A stretch of DNA of 64,000 nucleotides from JBPEWY01 sp965224095 (GTDB lineage Bacteria; Bacteroidota; Bacteroidia; Flavobacteriales; Flavobacteriaceae). Shown piece after piece: positions 43,713 through 52,025 of the stretch; the first letter of the stretch is position 1; each line of letters opens with the position of its first letter. Position numbers and translations under genes: made by a program. Location: assembly GCA_965224095.1 (NCBI GenBank), contig OZ245039.1, forward strand, positions 2,356,001 through 2,420,000, read 5' to 3'. Below the pieces are notes generated by a model that did no database searches, was not told where the DNA came from, and worked only from the letters and a program-made list of their open reading frames with translations.

Positions 43713-45662
43713 TTATAGCCTGACATCTTTCCAGGACCATGCACTAATATCAACTTGTGTTCCGGTATCGTACGCATCGGTAGTAGTGGCATTGTTACCA
43801 TCTATTTGAACATTCGATAGAGCCCCGTTGTCTTTCATATCAACACGGGTAGTGTATCCCTGCAAATAGATATTGGTGATGGTAGCACCTGATTCTTTTT
43901 TGAATTGTAAAGCGGTTCCACCTGTGGAAGAAACAGCAGTGAAATTCACCAATTTCGGATTGTTGTTTACCCCATCGGCTTCAACTGCGGTTGAGAACCC
44001 GGTAATGGTATGAGTCACATAGGTGTTGGTAACGGTTCCGTTCCATCCTTCGGTCCAGTCAACTGCATCATCTTCGTTATTTTCCAGATACAAGTTCGTT
44101 GCACTTACAGTCCCACCAAAGAATTCTACACCGTCATCAGCACCATTAATTACCGCAATATTTTCAACGGTAGTTCCGGAGCCTACAGCATAGAAAGAAA
44201 CCCCGTTATATTGAGACTCCGAATTAATTTGTGCTCCGGTACCTAAAATAACCAGGTTTTTGATAATTCCGGTATTATCGGCATCGTCGCTACCGCCGTA
44301 AATAAATCCTCCCACCTCAGCAGTGGCATCGATTCCTTCGGTAGTAGTTGCTTTTCCGCAGAGGGTAAGCCCGCCCCAATCACCGGGATTTGCATCCGGA
44401 GAAGAAATTATTACGGGATTTTCAGGCGTTCCGTTAATTTCAATTTGCCCTCCTTTTAATACGGCAATATATACAGCGGTTCCGCCGGCTGCCGCCGTAA
44501 TTTCAGTTCCGGCGGGGATAATTAATTTACCGCCATCCTGAACAATGTATGATGAATTGAGTTTGTAGGGCACATTGGCATCCAGTGTAACGGTACTATT
44601 TACCGTTCCCTGTAGTACCGAATCGTCCAGTGTAGAATTAGAATTTACCCAGTTAAAGGAAGAAGCCTGTACTGTGGCATCTGCGGTATAACTGTTAAAC
44701 TCATCGGCCTCAGCGCCGTCTATTTGAATATTGGCTAAAGGGCCGTCGTCTTTCATATCAATTGAAGTTGAATATCCTGAAAGAGATAATCCCGTGATAG
44801 TAGCCCCCGACTCTTTTTTAAACTGTAAGGCAGTACCTCCGGTGGTAGAAACAGCAGTGAAATTCACCAATTTCGGATTGTTATTTACCCCGTCTGCTTC
44901 AACGGCCGTTGAGAACCCTTCTATAGTATGCAAAACATAGGTATTGGTAACGGTTCCGTTCCATCCTTCGGTCCAGTCAACTGCATCATCCTCGTTATTT
45001 TCCAGATACAGGTTTTCCACACTAACCGAGCCTCCAAAAAACTCAACTCCGTCATCGGCACCATTTACAATAGCAACATTTTTTATGGTGGTTCCTGAAC
45101 CTACTGCATATAAGGTAAGCCCGTTGTATTGCGATTCGGTATTGATCTGAGCTCCGGCACCTTCAATAATAAGGTAATCTATACTCCCTGAATTGTCATT
45201 GTTATCTGTTCCTCCGTAGATAAGCCCTCCTACTTCGGCAGTGGCATCCACTCCTTCGGTGGTAACTGCTTCTCCACAAATTAAAAGTCCGCCCCAATCG
45301 CCCGGATTACCGTCTCTTGATTTCATAATAACAGGTCTGGTAGAAGTTCCCTGAATATCGATATCAGCACCTTGCTCTACCGCAATATACCGGTCAGTTC
45401 CCTTTTGGGAAGTAATAACCGTTCCTGCGGGAATGGTAAGTTTATAACCGGACTTTACTGTATATATACCGGTTAGGTTATATTCTTTAGAAGGGTCGAG
45501 GGTGCGGTTTTCAGTTAAATTTCCCGTTAAACTGATTGCTGTAGAGCCACCTCCTCCGGTTCCCGGATCGATAAACCCTCCGTCATCGCTGCCGCAAGAT
45601 GCAAGGGCTAAAGCAGTTAATCCTGCCAAAAAACCCGATTTGATTTTCATCATTGTTTTCAT
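43713..45662 (-). CDS. Beta-helix lipoprotein with tandem internal duplication
   Basis: The 649-residue protein has a lipobox (LALASCGS, Cys near residue 23) followed by a Gly/Asp-rich spacer. Two homologous halves of about 300 residues follow, each with the same blocks: GDWGGL, EVGG, IYGG, NGADDGVEFFGG, YLENNEDDAVDWTEGWNG and GFSTAVEADGVNNNPKLV. The repeated strands suggest a right-handed beta-helix. At the DNA level the halves are offset by about 918 bp with long near-identical stretches. It is likely outer-membrane anchored. It follows the TonB-receptor gene by 42 bp, so it is a candidate surface partner of that receptor. The ligand is unknown; Pho-box-like DNA upstream of the receptor hints at a phosphorus compound. 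Confidence 0.82.
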   Translation of the reverse strand: MKTMMKIKSGFLAGLTALALASCGSDDGGFIDPGTGGGGSTAISLTGNLTENRTLDPSKEYNLTGIYTVKSGYKLTIPAGTVITSQKGTDRYIAVEQGADIDIQGTSTRPVIMKSRDGNPGDWGGLLICGEAVTTEGVDATAEVGGLIYGGTDNNDNSGSIDYLIIEGAGAQINTESQYNGLTLYAVGSGTTIKNVAIVNGADDGVEFFGGSVSVENLYLENNEDDAVDWTEGWNGTVTNTYVLHTIEGFSTAVEADGVNNNPKLVNFTAVSTTGGTALQFKKESGATITGLSLSGYSTSIDMKDDGPLANIQIDGAEADEFNSYTADATVQASSFNWVNSNSTLDDSVLQGTVNSTVTLDANVPYKLNSSYIVQDGGKLIIPAGTEITAAAGGTAVYIAVLKGGQIEINGTPENPVIISSPDANPGDWGGLTLCGKATTTEGIDATAEVGGFIYGGSDDADNTGIIKNLVILGTGAQINSESQYNGVSFYAVGSGTTVENIAVINGADDGVEFFGGTVSATNLYLENNEDDAVDWTEGWNGTVTNTYVTHTITGFSTAVEADGVNNNPKLVNFTAVSSTGGTALQFKKESGATITNIYLQGYTTRVDMKDNGALSNVQIDGNNATTTDAYDTGTQVDISAWSWKDVRL

Positions 45663-45704
45663 AGTTTGTGTGTTTAATTAATTAATACTGTTTAGTTAAT
45701 GGGG

Positions 45705-48485
45705 TTAAAATCTATAGTTAAAACCAAGGCTTAGCTGAACACCGTTGGTATAAGAGCGTACAATTTGTTCGGTTTCCACATTGGTGGTACTCGGTTTGAT
45801 AAGCTGTGTGCGTTCTATATCCGGATTAAGCAGGTTTTTGCCTGTAAGCCGGATACTTAAATGCTTATTAATTTTTTTACTCACCACAGCATCCAGTGCA
45901 ACAAACCCTTTTTCAATAATGGCGTCATTATAAAACTGGTCGCCTGCCGATTGTATTTCGGGAGCTCCCAGAGCAAAAATCTTATCAGATGCGTAGTTTG
46001 CGGTCAAGGCTGCATCCCATGGTTTTTCACCATTGGTAGAGTAATTCAATGTACTGTTGAGAATCCAGTCGGATGCTCCCTGAAGATCCGTTTCCGTAAG
46101 ACCCTTATAGCGAAATGTTCTAATAAAAGTTCCATTGGCATCGAATACCTCCTTAAGATCTTGTTTGTGCCACATACGGGTAGCATTGAAATTAAGTTTC
46201 AGGCTGGGTGATTCATTGTCCTCCGGCTTTATAAGATCCAAGCGGGTTTCTAACTCCAAACCAAACACTTCGGCTTCGTTCCCGGAATTAAAAAATGAGA
46301 ATACACCTGCCGAACCGCGGTCCTGTACTTTATTAATAGGATCTTCAATTTTCTTATAAAAAGTTGCCAAAGAAACCAGCTGATCTGAAGAAGGAAAAAA
46401 CTCCCATTTTAAATCGTAGTTAAAATCGGTTGATGCTTCCAGTGCAGGATTCCCACGTGTTACCTGTCCCGTAGGAGACACATATTCAAAAGGGGCAATC
46501 TCCTTAAATTCCGGAAGTGTAATAGTACGGCTGGCCGCAAAACGCAATGCGTGCTTTTCACTTATACTGTACTTCAGGTTTACACTGGGATAAACATTGT
46601 TGTACGATTTATTTGCGACCCCGATACGCCCGGGAATATTCCCGACATCATATAATACACTGATATCATCGGTTTGGTAGCGAAACCCAAGGGTTACATT
46701 GAATTTTGTGAACCCTACATTAACCGTGGCAAATCCGGATGTCGATTCGAGATCGCCCAGGTATTTATCCGGACTTAGAATATTGTAATTAAGAACACCG
46801 TCATTAAAATTTTGAAGCGTGAAAATACTGTTGAGATCGTCTATCGACGATGGATTAATAGCGTTGGTAAAAGCTTCTTCAACACCGATAAATTGCGATC
46901 CGAATTTACGCTCTTTAGATCGATAATTGGCACCAAAGGAAACCTTAAAGCTGGTATTGTCATTTTCAATAATGGTAAAATCGTCCTTTATAAAGGCATT
47001 TACCTCTTCATCTTCAATAAACTGTTTTGATTTACGTTGTTGAAACCCTCCGGTTCTTCCGAGTTGGATGAGATTATCGTTAAAATTGATCTCGTTTCGG
47101 ATACGATTGGGCTCGTCGGCATTAACAAAATTATATCCGGCCGCCCATTGTATGATATGCTTTTCGTTAAAAAAACGATGTGTTCCACCAATTTGACCTA
47201 CCAAAAGTTGGGTTTGCTTTATGTTTTGATCTCTGATAAACTGCGATAAACCTTCGGCAGGCTCGGTCTCTTCAAAAATGGTAGCCGTCCCTGATCGTCC
47301 TCCCTCAAACACTTCATCGCTTAGTTTATTAATAATCAAACCGGTGGCTTTTAATTTGTGCCGATCGTTTAAAAAGAAAGTAAGGTCGGCCAATCCGGTG
47401 GTAGTAATTTTTTTAGCAAAATTCTCTGCATCTGGGATAGTATCATCAATAAAATTAGACCGGAATTGTCTAAACTGCCCTTTTCCATACTCAAAAGTCC
47501 CGGATTGTGAAGCCGTAAGTATAAGAGAGAGCTTTTCACCGAATTTTTTACCGGCAGTAGCATTAAATCCGTAATTAACCGGAGTGTTTACCTTTTGTGT
47601 ATTCCAGTTTTGTTGCGTAATGGCATCAAAAATATTTAAAGATTGATCGTATACTCCGAAACTTATATCATCGGTATTGGGTGATACTTTGAAGTTATCG
47701 CTAACATCGCTTTTTAAAACGTTTGAATTGGCACCTGCGCTTACACCAATACTGTATTCTTCTCCACCGGCTAATTCCCGGGTGGTTACATTGATATTTC
47801 CTGAAGACTGATCGGCTGAAGTTTCGGCCGAATAGGTTTTGCTAATACTTACATTTTGAATAATTCTGGTCGGAAAAAGCCCGAGATCAATATTTTTCTT
47901 TTCAATATCGTCTGACGGAATGGGTAATCCGTTCATAGTTGTTGTCAGATAGCGATCTCCGAGACCTCGTACAAAAACATCTCCCGAGCCTTCACTACTG
48001 GTTACTCCCGAGATTTTTGTGGTAGCGGTAGCAGCATCAGATACACCAAGCTTGTTAAGGGTCTGGGCACCGATACTTTCTTTAATGGCGATGGCCTTTT
48101 TCTGGTCGAGTAAAAGCGCCTTTTCAGAGTCTTTTCGCGCGGTTGTGGTTACAACCACTTCATCCAGGCTTACATTACTGGCCCCGAGCGTAGTATTTAA
48201 TTCGGTAACTTTATCGGCTACTACCTCAATATCCGGAACTTCCAGTGTTTCATAACCAATAAAACTAAAAACTACCGTGTATGTGCCGGGTTCAAGGTCG
48301 GCTATTTCATACAATCCGTCAAAATCACTTGTGGTTCCGACGGTGGTTCCTTTTATTAGTACATTAGCAAAAGGAAGCGGTTCGTTATTCATTTCCTTAT
48401 CGCTAATTTTTCCGACAATCGAACCCGTTTGGGCCCAGATAGTTCCAGTGGAAATAAGGAATAAATACAGTACAATCTTTCTCAT
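45705..48485 (-). CDS. TonB-dependent outer-membrane receptor
   Basis: The 926-residue receptor has a signal peptide (MRKIVLYLFLISTGTIWAQ), a carboxypeptidase-regulatory-like domain (about 22-110, with PFANVLIKGTTVGTTSDFDG), a plug domain (about 120-250) and a large beta-barrel ending in NYRF. I start at the ATG at 48485; the open frame upstream begins with TTG. The substrate is unknown. There is no SusD-like partner; instead a beta-helix lipoprotein gene follows in the same unit. A six-unit 11-bp-phased array lies upstream, and a near -7 box TTCCTTTG is at 48513-48520. Confidence 0.92.
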   Translation of the reverse strand: MRKIVLYLFLISTGTIWAQTGSIVGKISDKEMNNEPLPFANVLIKGTTVGTTSDFDGLYEIADLEPGTYTVVFSFIGYETLEVPDIEVVADKVTELNTTLGASNVSLDEVVVTTTARKDSEKALLLDQKKAIAIKESIGAQTLNKLGVSDAATATTKISGVTSSEGSGDVFVRGLGDRYLTTTMNGLPIPSDDIEKKNIDLGLFPTRIIQNVSISKTYSAETSADQSSGNINVTTRELAGGEEYSIGVSAGANSNVLKSDVSDNFKVSPNTDDISFGVYDQSLNIFDAITQQNWNTQKVNTPVNYGFNATAGKKFGEKLSLILTASQSGTFEYGKGQFRQFRSNFIDDTIPDAENFAKKITTTGLADLTFFLNDRHKLKATGLIINKLSDEVFEGGRSGTATIFEETEPAEGLSQFIRDQNIKQTQLLVGQIGGTHRFFNEKHIIQWAAGYNFVNADEPNRIRNEINFNDNLIQLGRTGGFQQRKSKQFIEDEEVNAFIKDDFTIIENDNTSFKVSFGANYRSKERKFGSQFIGVEEAFTNAINPSSIDDLNSIFTLQNFNDGVLNYNILSPDKYLGDLESTSGFATVNVGFTKFNVTLGFRYQTDDISVLYDVGNIPGRIGVANKSYNNVYPSVNLKYSISEKHALRFAASRTITLPEFKEIAPFEYVSPTGQVTRGNPALEASTDFNYDLKWEFFPSSDQLVSLATFYKKIEDPINKVQDRGSAGVFSFFNSGNEAEVFGLELETRLDLIKPEDNESPSLKLNFNATRMWHKQDLKEVFDANGTFIRTFRYKGLTETDLQGASDWILNSTLNYSTNGEKPWDAALTANYASDKIFALGAPEIQSAGDQFYNDAIIEKGFVALDAVVSKKINKHLSIRLTGKNLLNPDIERTQLIKPSTTNVETEQIVRSYTNGVQLSLGFNYRF

Positions 48486-48530
48486 AAAATTTATCTCATT
48501 GTTTTGTCGCCGCAAAGGAAAGCCCCGGAT

Positions 48531-48596
48531 GTAAAATCAAGGTTAAGTCCGGATTAAACCTTTGTCATAAAAGCGTTAGCAAAATGTTATGAGAAA
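48531..48596. promoter_or_regulatory. Six 11-bp-phased repeats, Pho-box-like, upstream of TonB receptor
   Basis: On the plus strand six contiguous 11-base units begin GTAAA, GTTAA, ATTAA, GTCAT, GTTAG and GTTAT. The fourth, GTCATAAAAGC, holds the GTCATAAA seen in the E. coli Pho box. The nearest unit is 10 bp from the receptor's near -7 box TTCCTTTG. The array also lies upstream of the divergent dGTPase gene. Confidence 0.55.
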
Positions 48597-48656
48597 GCAC
48601 GAATGTTAATTTAATTTTAAGAGAATATATGTATCTTTCCCGGCACAAATAAGACT

Positions 48657-50000
48657 ATGAACTGGGAGCAACTACTATCACTAAAGCGGTCGGGAGATAC
48701 ACATAAACGCCTTAGAAAAGAACAGGATGAAACCCGCCTGGGGTTCGAGGTAGATTACGATCGGATTATCTTTTCGCAGGCCTTTAGAAGTTTACAGGAT
48801 AAAACACAGGTGATTCCACTGTCTAAAACCGATTTTGTGCATACACGTCTTACCCATAGTTTGGAAGTATCGGTAGTGGGAAGAAGCCTGGGAAGACTGG
48901 CCGGAAAGAAAATACTGGAAAAACATCCACACCTTCACACGATTCACGGCTATCGGTTTAATGATTTTGGAGCCATTATAGCCGCTGCCGCACTGGCACA
49001 TGATATTGGAAATCCCCCGTTCGGACATAGCGGCGAAAAAGCAATTGGAGAATTCTTTAAGAATGGTTTAGGGAAAAAATACCAAAAGGTATTATCTGAA
49101 AAAGAATATCAGGATCTTATTGATTTTGAAGGGAATGCAAACGGGTTTAAAATTCTTACCGAAGACCGGGAAGGGGTGCGGGGAGGCCTGCGATTGAGTT
49201 ATGCTACTTTGGGAGCGTTTATGAAATATCCGAAAGAATCACTTCCTAAGAAGCCTACAGATCATATAGCCGATAAGAAATTCGGGTTTTTTCAGGCGCA
49301 AAAGGATTTTTTTGTGGATGTAGCATCCGAATTGGGATTGCTACAAACCCGTTCCGGGAAAAATATCAGTTTTTCAAGACACCCTTTGACCTTTTTGGTG
49401 GAAGCCGCAGATGATATTTGTTATACGATTATTGATTTTGAAGATGGAATAAATATGGGGTTGATTTCGGAAGAATACGCTCTGGAGTATCTGATGAATC
49501 TTGTCAGGGATAGGATTGATACCAAAAAATACCGATCGTTACAATTTAAAGAAGACCGGTTGAGTTATCTTCGCGCGTTGGCAATAGGCACCCTTATTCA
49601 GGAGGCAGTTGATATTTTTATGCAGTACGAAGATGAAATTCTCACAGGCAAGTTCGCCTCCGGATTACTGGACAAGTCGAAGTATCGGGCTCAGATTAAT
49701 GATATTCTTAAAATTAGCATTGAGCGTATTTACCAGTCTAATGAAGTGATTGAAAAAGAGGTTGCCGGATACAGTATGTTAGCCGATTTACTGGAAGTGT
49801 ATACCAGCGCATTAATTAAGAGCTCGGAGGGAAAGGCAAGCAATTACGACAAACTTTTGGTTAAAACCTTACCACCGGCGTTTAGAAAAATACCGCCATC
49901 TGCATATGCCATTCTGTTAAATACTTCTTGTTTTGTAGCCAGTTTAACCGATGGGAAAGCGGTAGCTTTGCATTCTAAAATTAAAGGATATCACCTGTAA
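48657..50000 (+). CDS. dgt: Deoxyguanosinetriphosphate triphosphohydrolase
   Basis: The 447-residue HD enzyme splits dGTP to deoxyguanosine and triphosphate. DFVHTRLTHSLEVSVVGR near residue 60 gives the first metal His and LAHDIGNPPFGHSGE near 120 the HD pair. EAADDICYTIIDFEDG near 260 supplies the distal Asp. It modulates dNTP pools. A near -7 box TATCTTTC lies at 48632-48639. The gene is divergent from the TonB receptor. Confidence 0.93.
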   Translation: MNWEQLLSLKRSGDTHKRLRKEQDETRLGFEVDYDRIIFSQAFRSLQDKTQVIPLSKTDFVHTRLTHSLEVSVVGRSLGRLAGKKILEKHPHLHTIHGYRFNDFGAIIAAAALAHDIGNPPFGHSGEKAIGEFFKNGLGKKYQKVLSEKEYQDLIDFEGNANGFKILTEDREGVRGGLRLSYATLGAFMKYPKESLPKKPTDHIADKKFGFFQAQKDFFVDVASELGLLQTRSGKNISFSRHPLTFLVEAADDICYTIIDFEDGINMGLISEEYALEYLMNLVRDRIDTKKYRSLQFKEDRLSYLRALAIGTLIQEAVDIFMQYEDEILTGKFASGLLDKSKYRAQINDILKISIERIYQSNEVIEKEVAGYSMLADLLEVYTSALIKSSEGKASNYDKLLVKTLPPAFRKIPPSAYAILLNTSCFVASLTDGKAVALHSKIKGYHL

Positions 50001-50028
50001 TTTTTTTAAAAAGGAATAAATATTTTCA

Positions 50029-50874
50029 ATGAAGAGATTATTTCAGATCCTGCTTGTTGTTGGTATTGTAGGTTGTAAGAATCCAACCCCCGGTAAAACG
50101 AATTCCGTACCTGTTACTAATTCGAAAAAAACGTCTGAAGTGCAGGGCACTCTAACCATCGGGCCCGAGGTTTCAGAGTTTGTGGTTTGTAAGGATACAC
50201 TGATGTACTGGATATATGATAAGACCCGGAAGCTGGAAGGATTATACCATCAAAAAAAAGGGCATAACACAAGGCCGTATATACCTCTGTATAGCGAATT
50301 GGAAGTTGTTAAACTACCGAAGGCCAATGACGGATTTGCGGCTGATTACGATGGCGTTATGGAAGTGGTTCGTATTATAACCGTAGCACCCTTAAGTGGT
50401 AAAAACAACTGTCCTGCAGGTGATGAACTGGTTTTAAAGGAAAATGCCCTGGGCGGGTTTTCCCTGCAACGGGAAATGCCTATTAACAAAATGAGCCTGC
50501 AGCAACAATTTATAAACAGAGAGGTGGTCAAAACAGAAGCACAGCAGGACGGCCCTGATTTTTATACCTTTACTGTAGCAGATGAGGTGGTATTTATGAC
50601 ATCGGACACTTCAGAGGAAAAGTTATATCGAATACGCATTCCCGGCACGTCAACCGTTACTGATATTTATGGCGTTGGTATTGGAACTTCAGTGCGTATA
50701 TTGAGAGCCCATCGCCCCGATCTGAAAATATCTACAGAACATTTCCATATATATCTTTATGAAGAGGGGTCAAACATAGCCTATGAAGTATCCGCGCCAC
50801 CGGGACCTGATAAAGAACACCATAGCTGGAAAGATATTGAAGATTCCCGGGTGGTGACTATGATATGGAAATAA
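50029..50874 (+). CDS. Lipoprotein of unknown function
   Basis: The 281-residue product has a short signal peptide with lipobox VGIVGCKN (Cys16) and a Ser/Thr/Lys-rich linker. The folded part contains no motif I recognise; strand-rich segments include SEFVVCKDTLMYWIYD and HFHIYLYEEGSNIAYEVSA. It starts 28 bp after dgt and may be co-transcribed. A membrane-anchored periplasmic location is inferred; function unknown. Confidence 0.7.
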   Translation: MKRLFQILLVVGIVGCKNPTPGKTNSVPVTNSKKTSEVQGTLTIGPEVSEFVVCKDTLMYWIYDKTRKLEGLYHQKKGHNTRPYIPLYSELEVVKLPKANDGFAADYDGVMEVVRIITVAPLSGKNNCPAGDELVLKENALGGFSLQREMPINKMSLQQQFINREVVKTEAQQDGPDFYTFTVADEVVFMTSDTSEEKLYRIRIPGTSTVTDIYGVGIGTSVRILRAHRPDLKISTEHFHIYLYEEGSNIAYEVSAPPGPDKEHHSWKDIEDSRVVTMIWK

Positions 50875-50925
50875 GAAATATCTGTCGGTAGAGATTGAAT
50901 ATCCTGAGAATTTAATGAAACCGGT

Positions 50926-52008
50926 TTAAAAGGAATATTGGACTCCCACACCCAAAAGCTGCTTGAATTGTACTTTCGAAGTAGAAAAGATAACTTCTCC
51001 ATCATCGTTCTTAATCTCGTCAAAACGAACATCATCATCAAACAATAGATGAGTCCCTATTTGAGCATTTATGTATTCGTTTACCGTTAGTAAAACGTTT
51101 AACTCCCAATCTATATCGATGTTTCCAAAGCTATTGAGGTAATCCGTATACAAATTTATACGATTGTTAAGTTGCACATTTTTCATAAGTTTTTTAGTCC
51201 AGACACTGTTTATCAGGAAACCCAGTTCGGTAAGTGACTTTTTTCCTGGGGTTATCAGGTTTCCCATAGCATCAAAAACAGCTTTTTTAACCCCAAAAGC
51301 ACCCCTATTGGCAAGATCATCGTCCAGTACAAAAGTGGTTTTTTGCGTTAAAGGGGAAATATAAATACTTAAATCGTGAGGGATAGGCGAATATTCGGCC
51401 CCAATTCCCAAAAAGAAATACCCAGGGGCCATAAATCGGGAGATAGGAGTTTCACGATCGGGGTATTTGTATCCATCTGAAAACTGGGTTCTGAAGTGGG
51501 TTTTTACTGAAAAGTACCAGCTGGAAATAGTATCTTTTCGGTAACCGAAAGTAGAAGCCAGCCTGATTTCGTCATCTGTTTTTCTCAATTTTTCATCTTG
51601 CTGAGCATTGATCCCGTATTTGAGAGCAATTTCATTGTTCCACTGCTTTTTCTTGGTTTTAAAATTCCGCGCAAAAAAAAGTTGTGCCAGCGCAGATACC
51701 GAATTGTTTCCTCCCGCATTCCAGTTTACAAAAGCCACTTCACTGGCTGTAATGCTTAAATTGTTCTTCTTTTCCCAAAAGGTCGGAATTTCGAATTGAA
51801 ATCTTACTTTGCGAAGAATTAATTCTGAATCCCCAACCTTAAAATCTTCCAACCTGGGAATGCCAAGCTTGGGATATGTAACTGCCTTTATCTGCGCTGG
51901 AAATATATAAACAGAATCCGCAGGATTTTCATCGGTTACATATTGCGCACAGATAAAATGGCTCAAAAGAGCAAAAAGAAAAAACAGATACTTGTTTTTT
52001 ATAGGCAT
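50926..52008 (-). CDS. DUF3078 protein, probable outer-membrane beta-barrel
   Basis: The 360-residue protein has a signal peptide (KYLFFLFALLSHFICAQ), strongly alternating beta-barrel-like segments, and an aromatic C-terminus GVQYSF as in outer-membrane proteins. NNLSITASEVAFVNWNAGGNNSVSALAQ is the block shared by DUF3078 proteins. The function is unknown. It starts 17 bp after the dxs stop and is probably in the dxs transcript. Confidence 0.8.
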   Translation of the reverse strand: MPIKNKYLFFLFALLSHFICAQYVTDENPADSVYIFPAQIKAVTYPKLGIPRLEDFKVGDSELILRKVRFQFEIPTFWEKKNNLSITASEVAFVNWNAGGNNSVSALAQLFFARNFKTKKKQWNNEIALKYGINAQQDEKLRKTDDEIRLASTFGYRKDTISSWYFSVKTHFRTQFSDGYKYPDRETPISRFMAPGYFFLGIGAEYSPIPHDLSIYISPLTQKTTFVLDDDLANRGAFGVKKAVFDAMGNLITPGKKSLTELGFLINSVWTKKLMKNVQLNNRINLYTDYLNSFGNIDIDWELNVLLTVNEYINAQIGTHLLFDDDVRFDEIKNDDGEVIFSTSKVQFKQLLGVGVQYSF

Positions 52009-52025
52009 GGCCTAATGGGTTGGTA

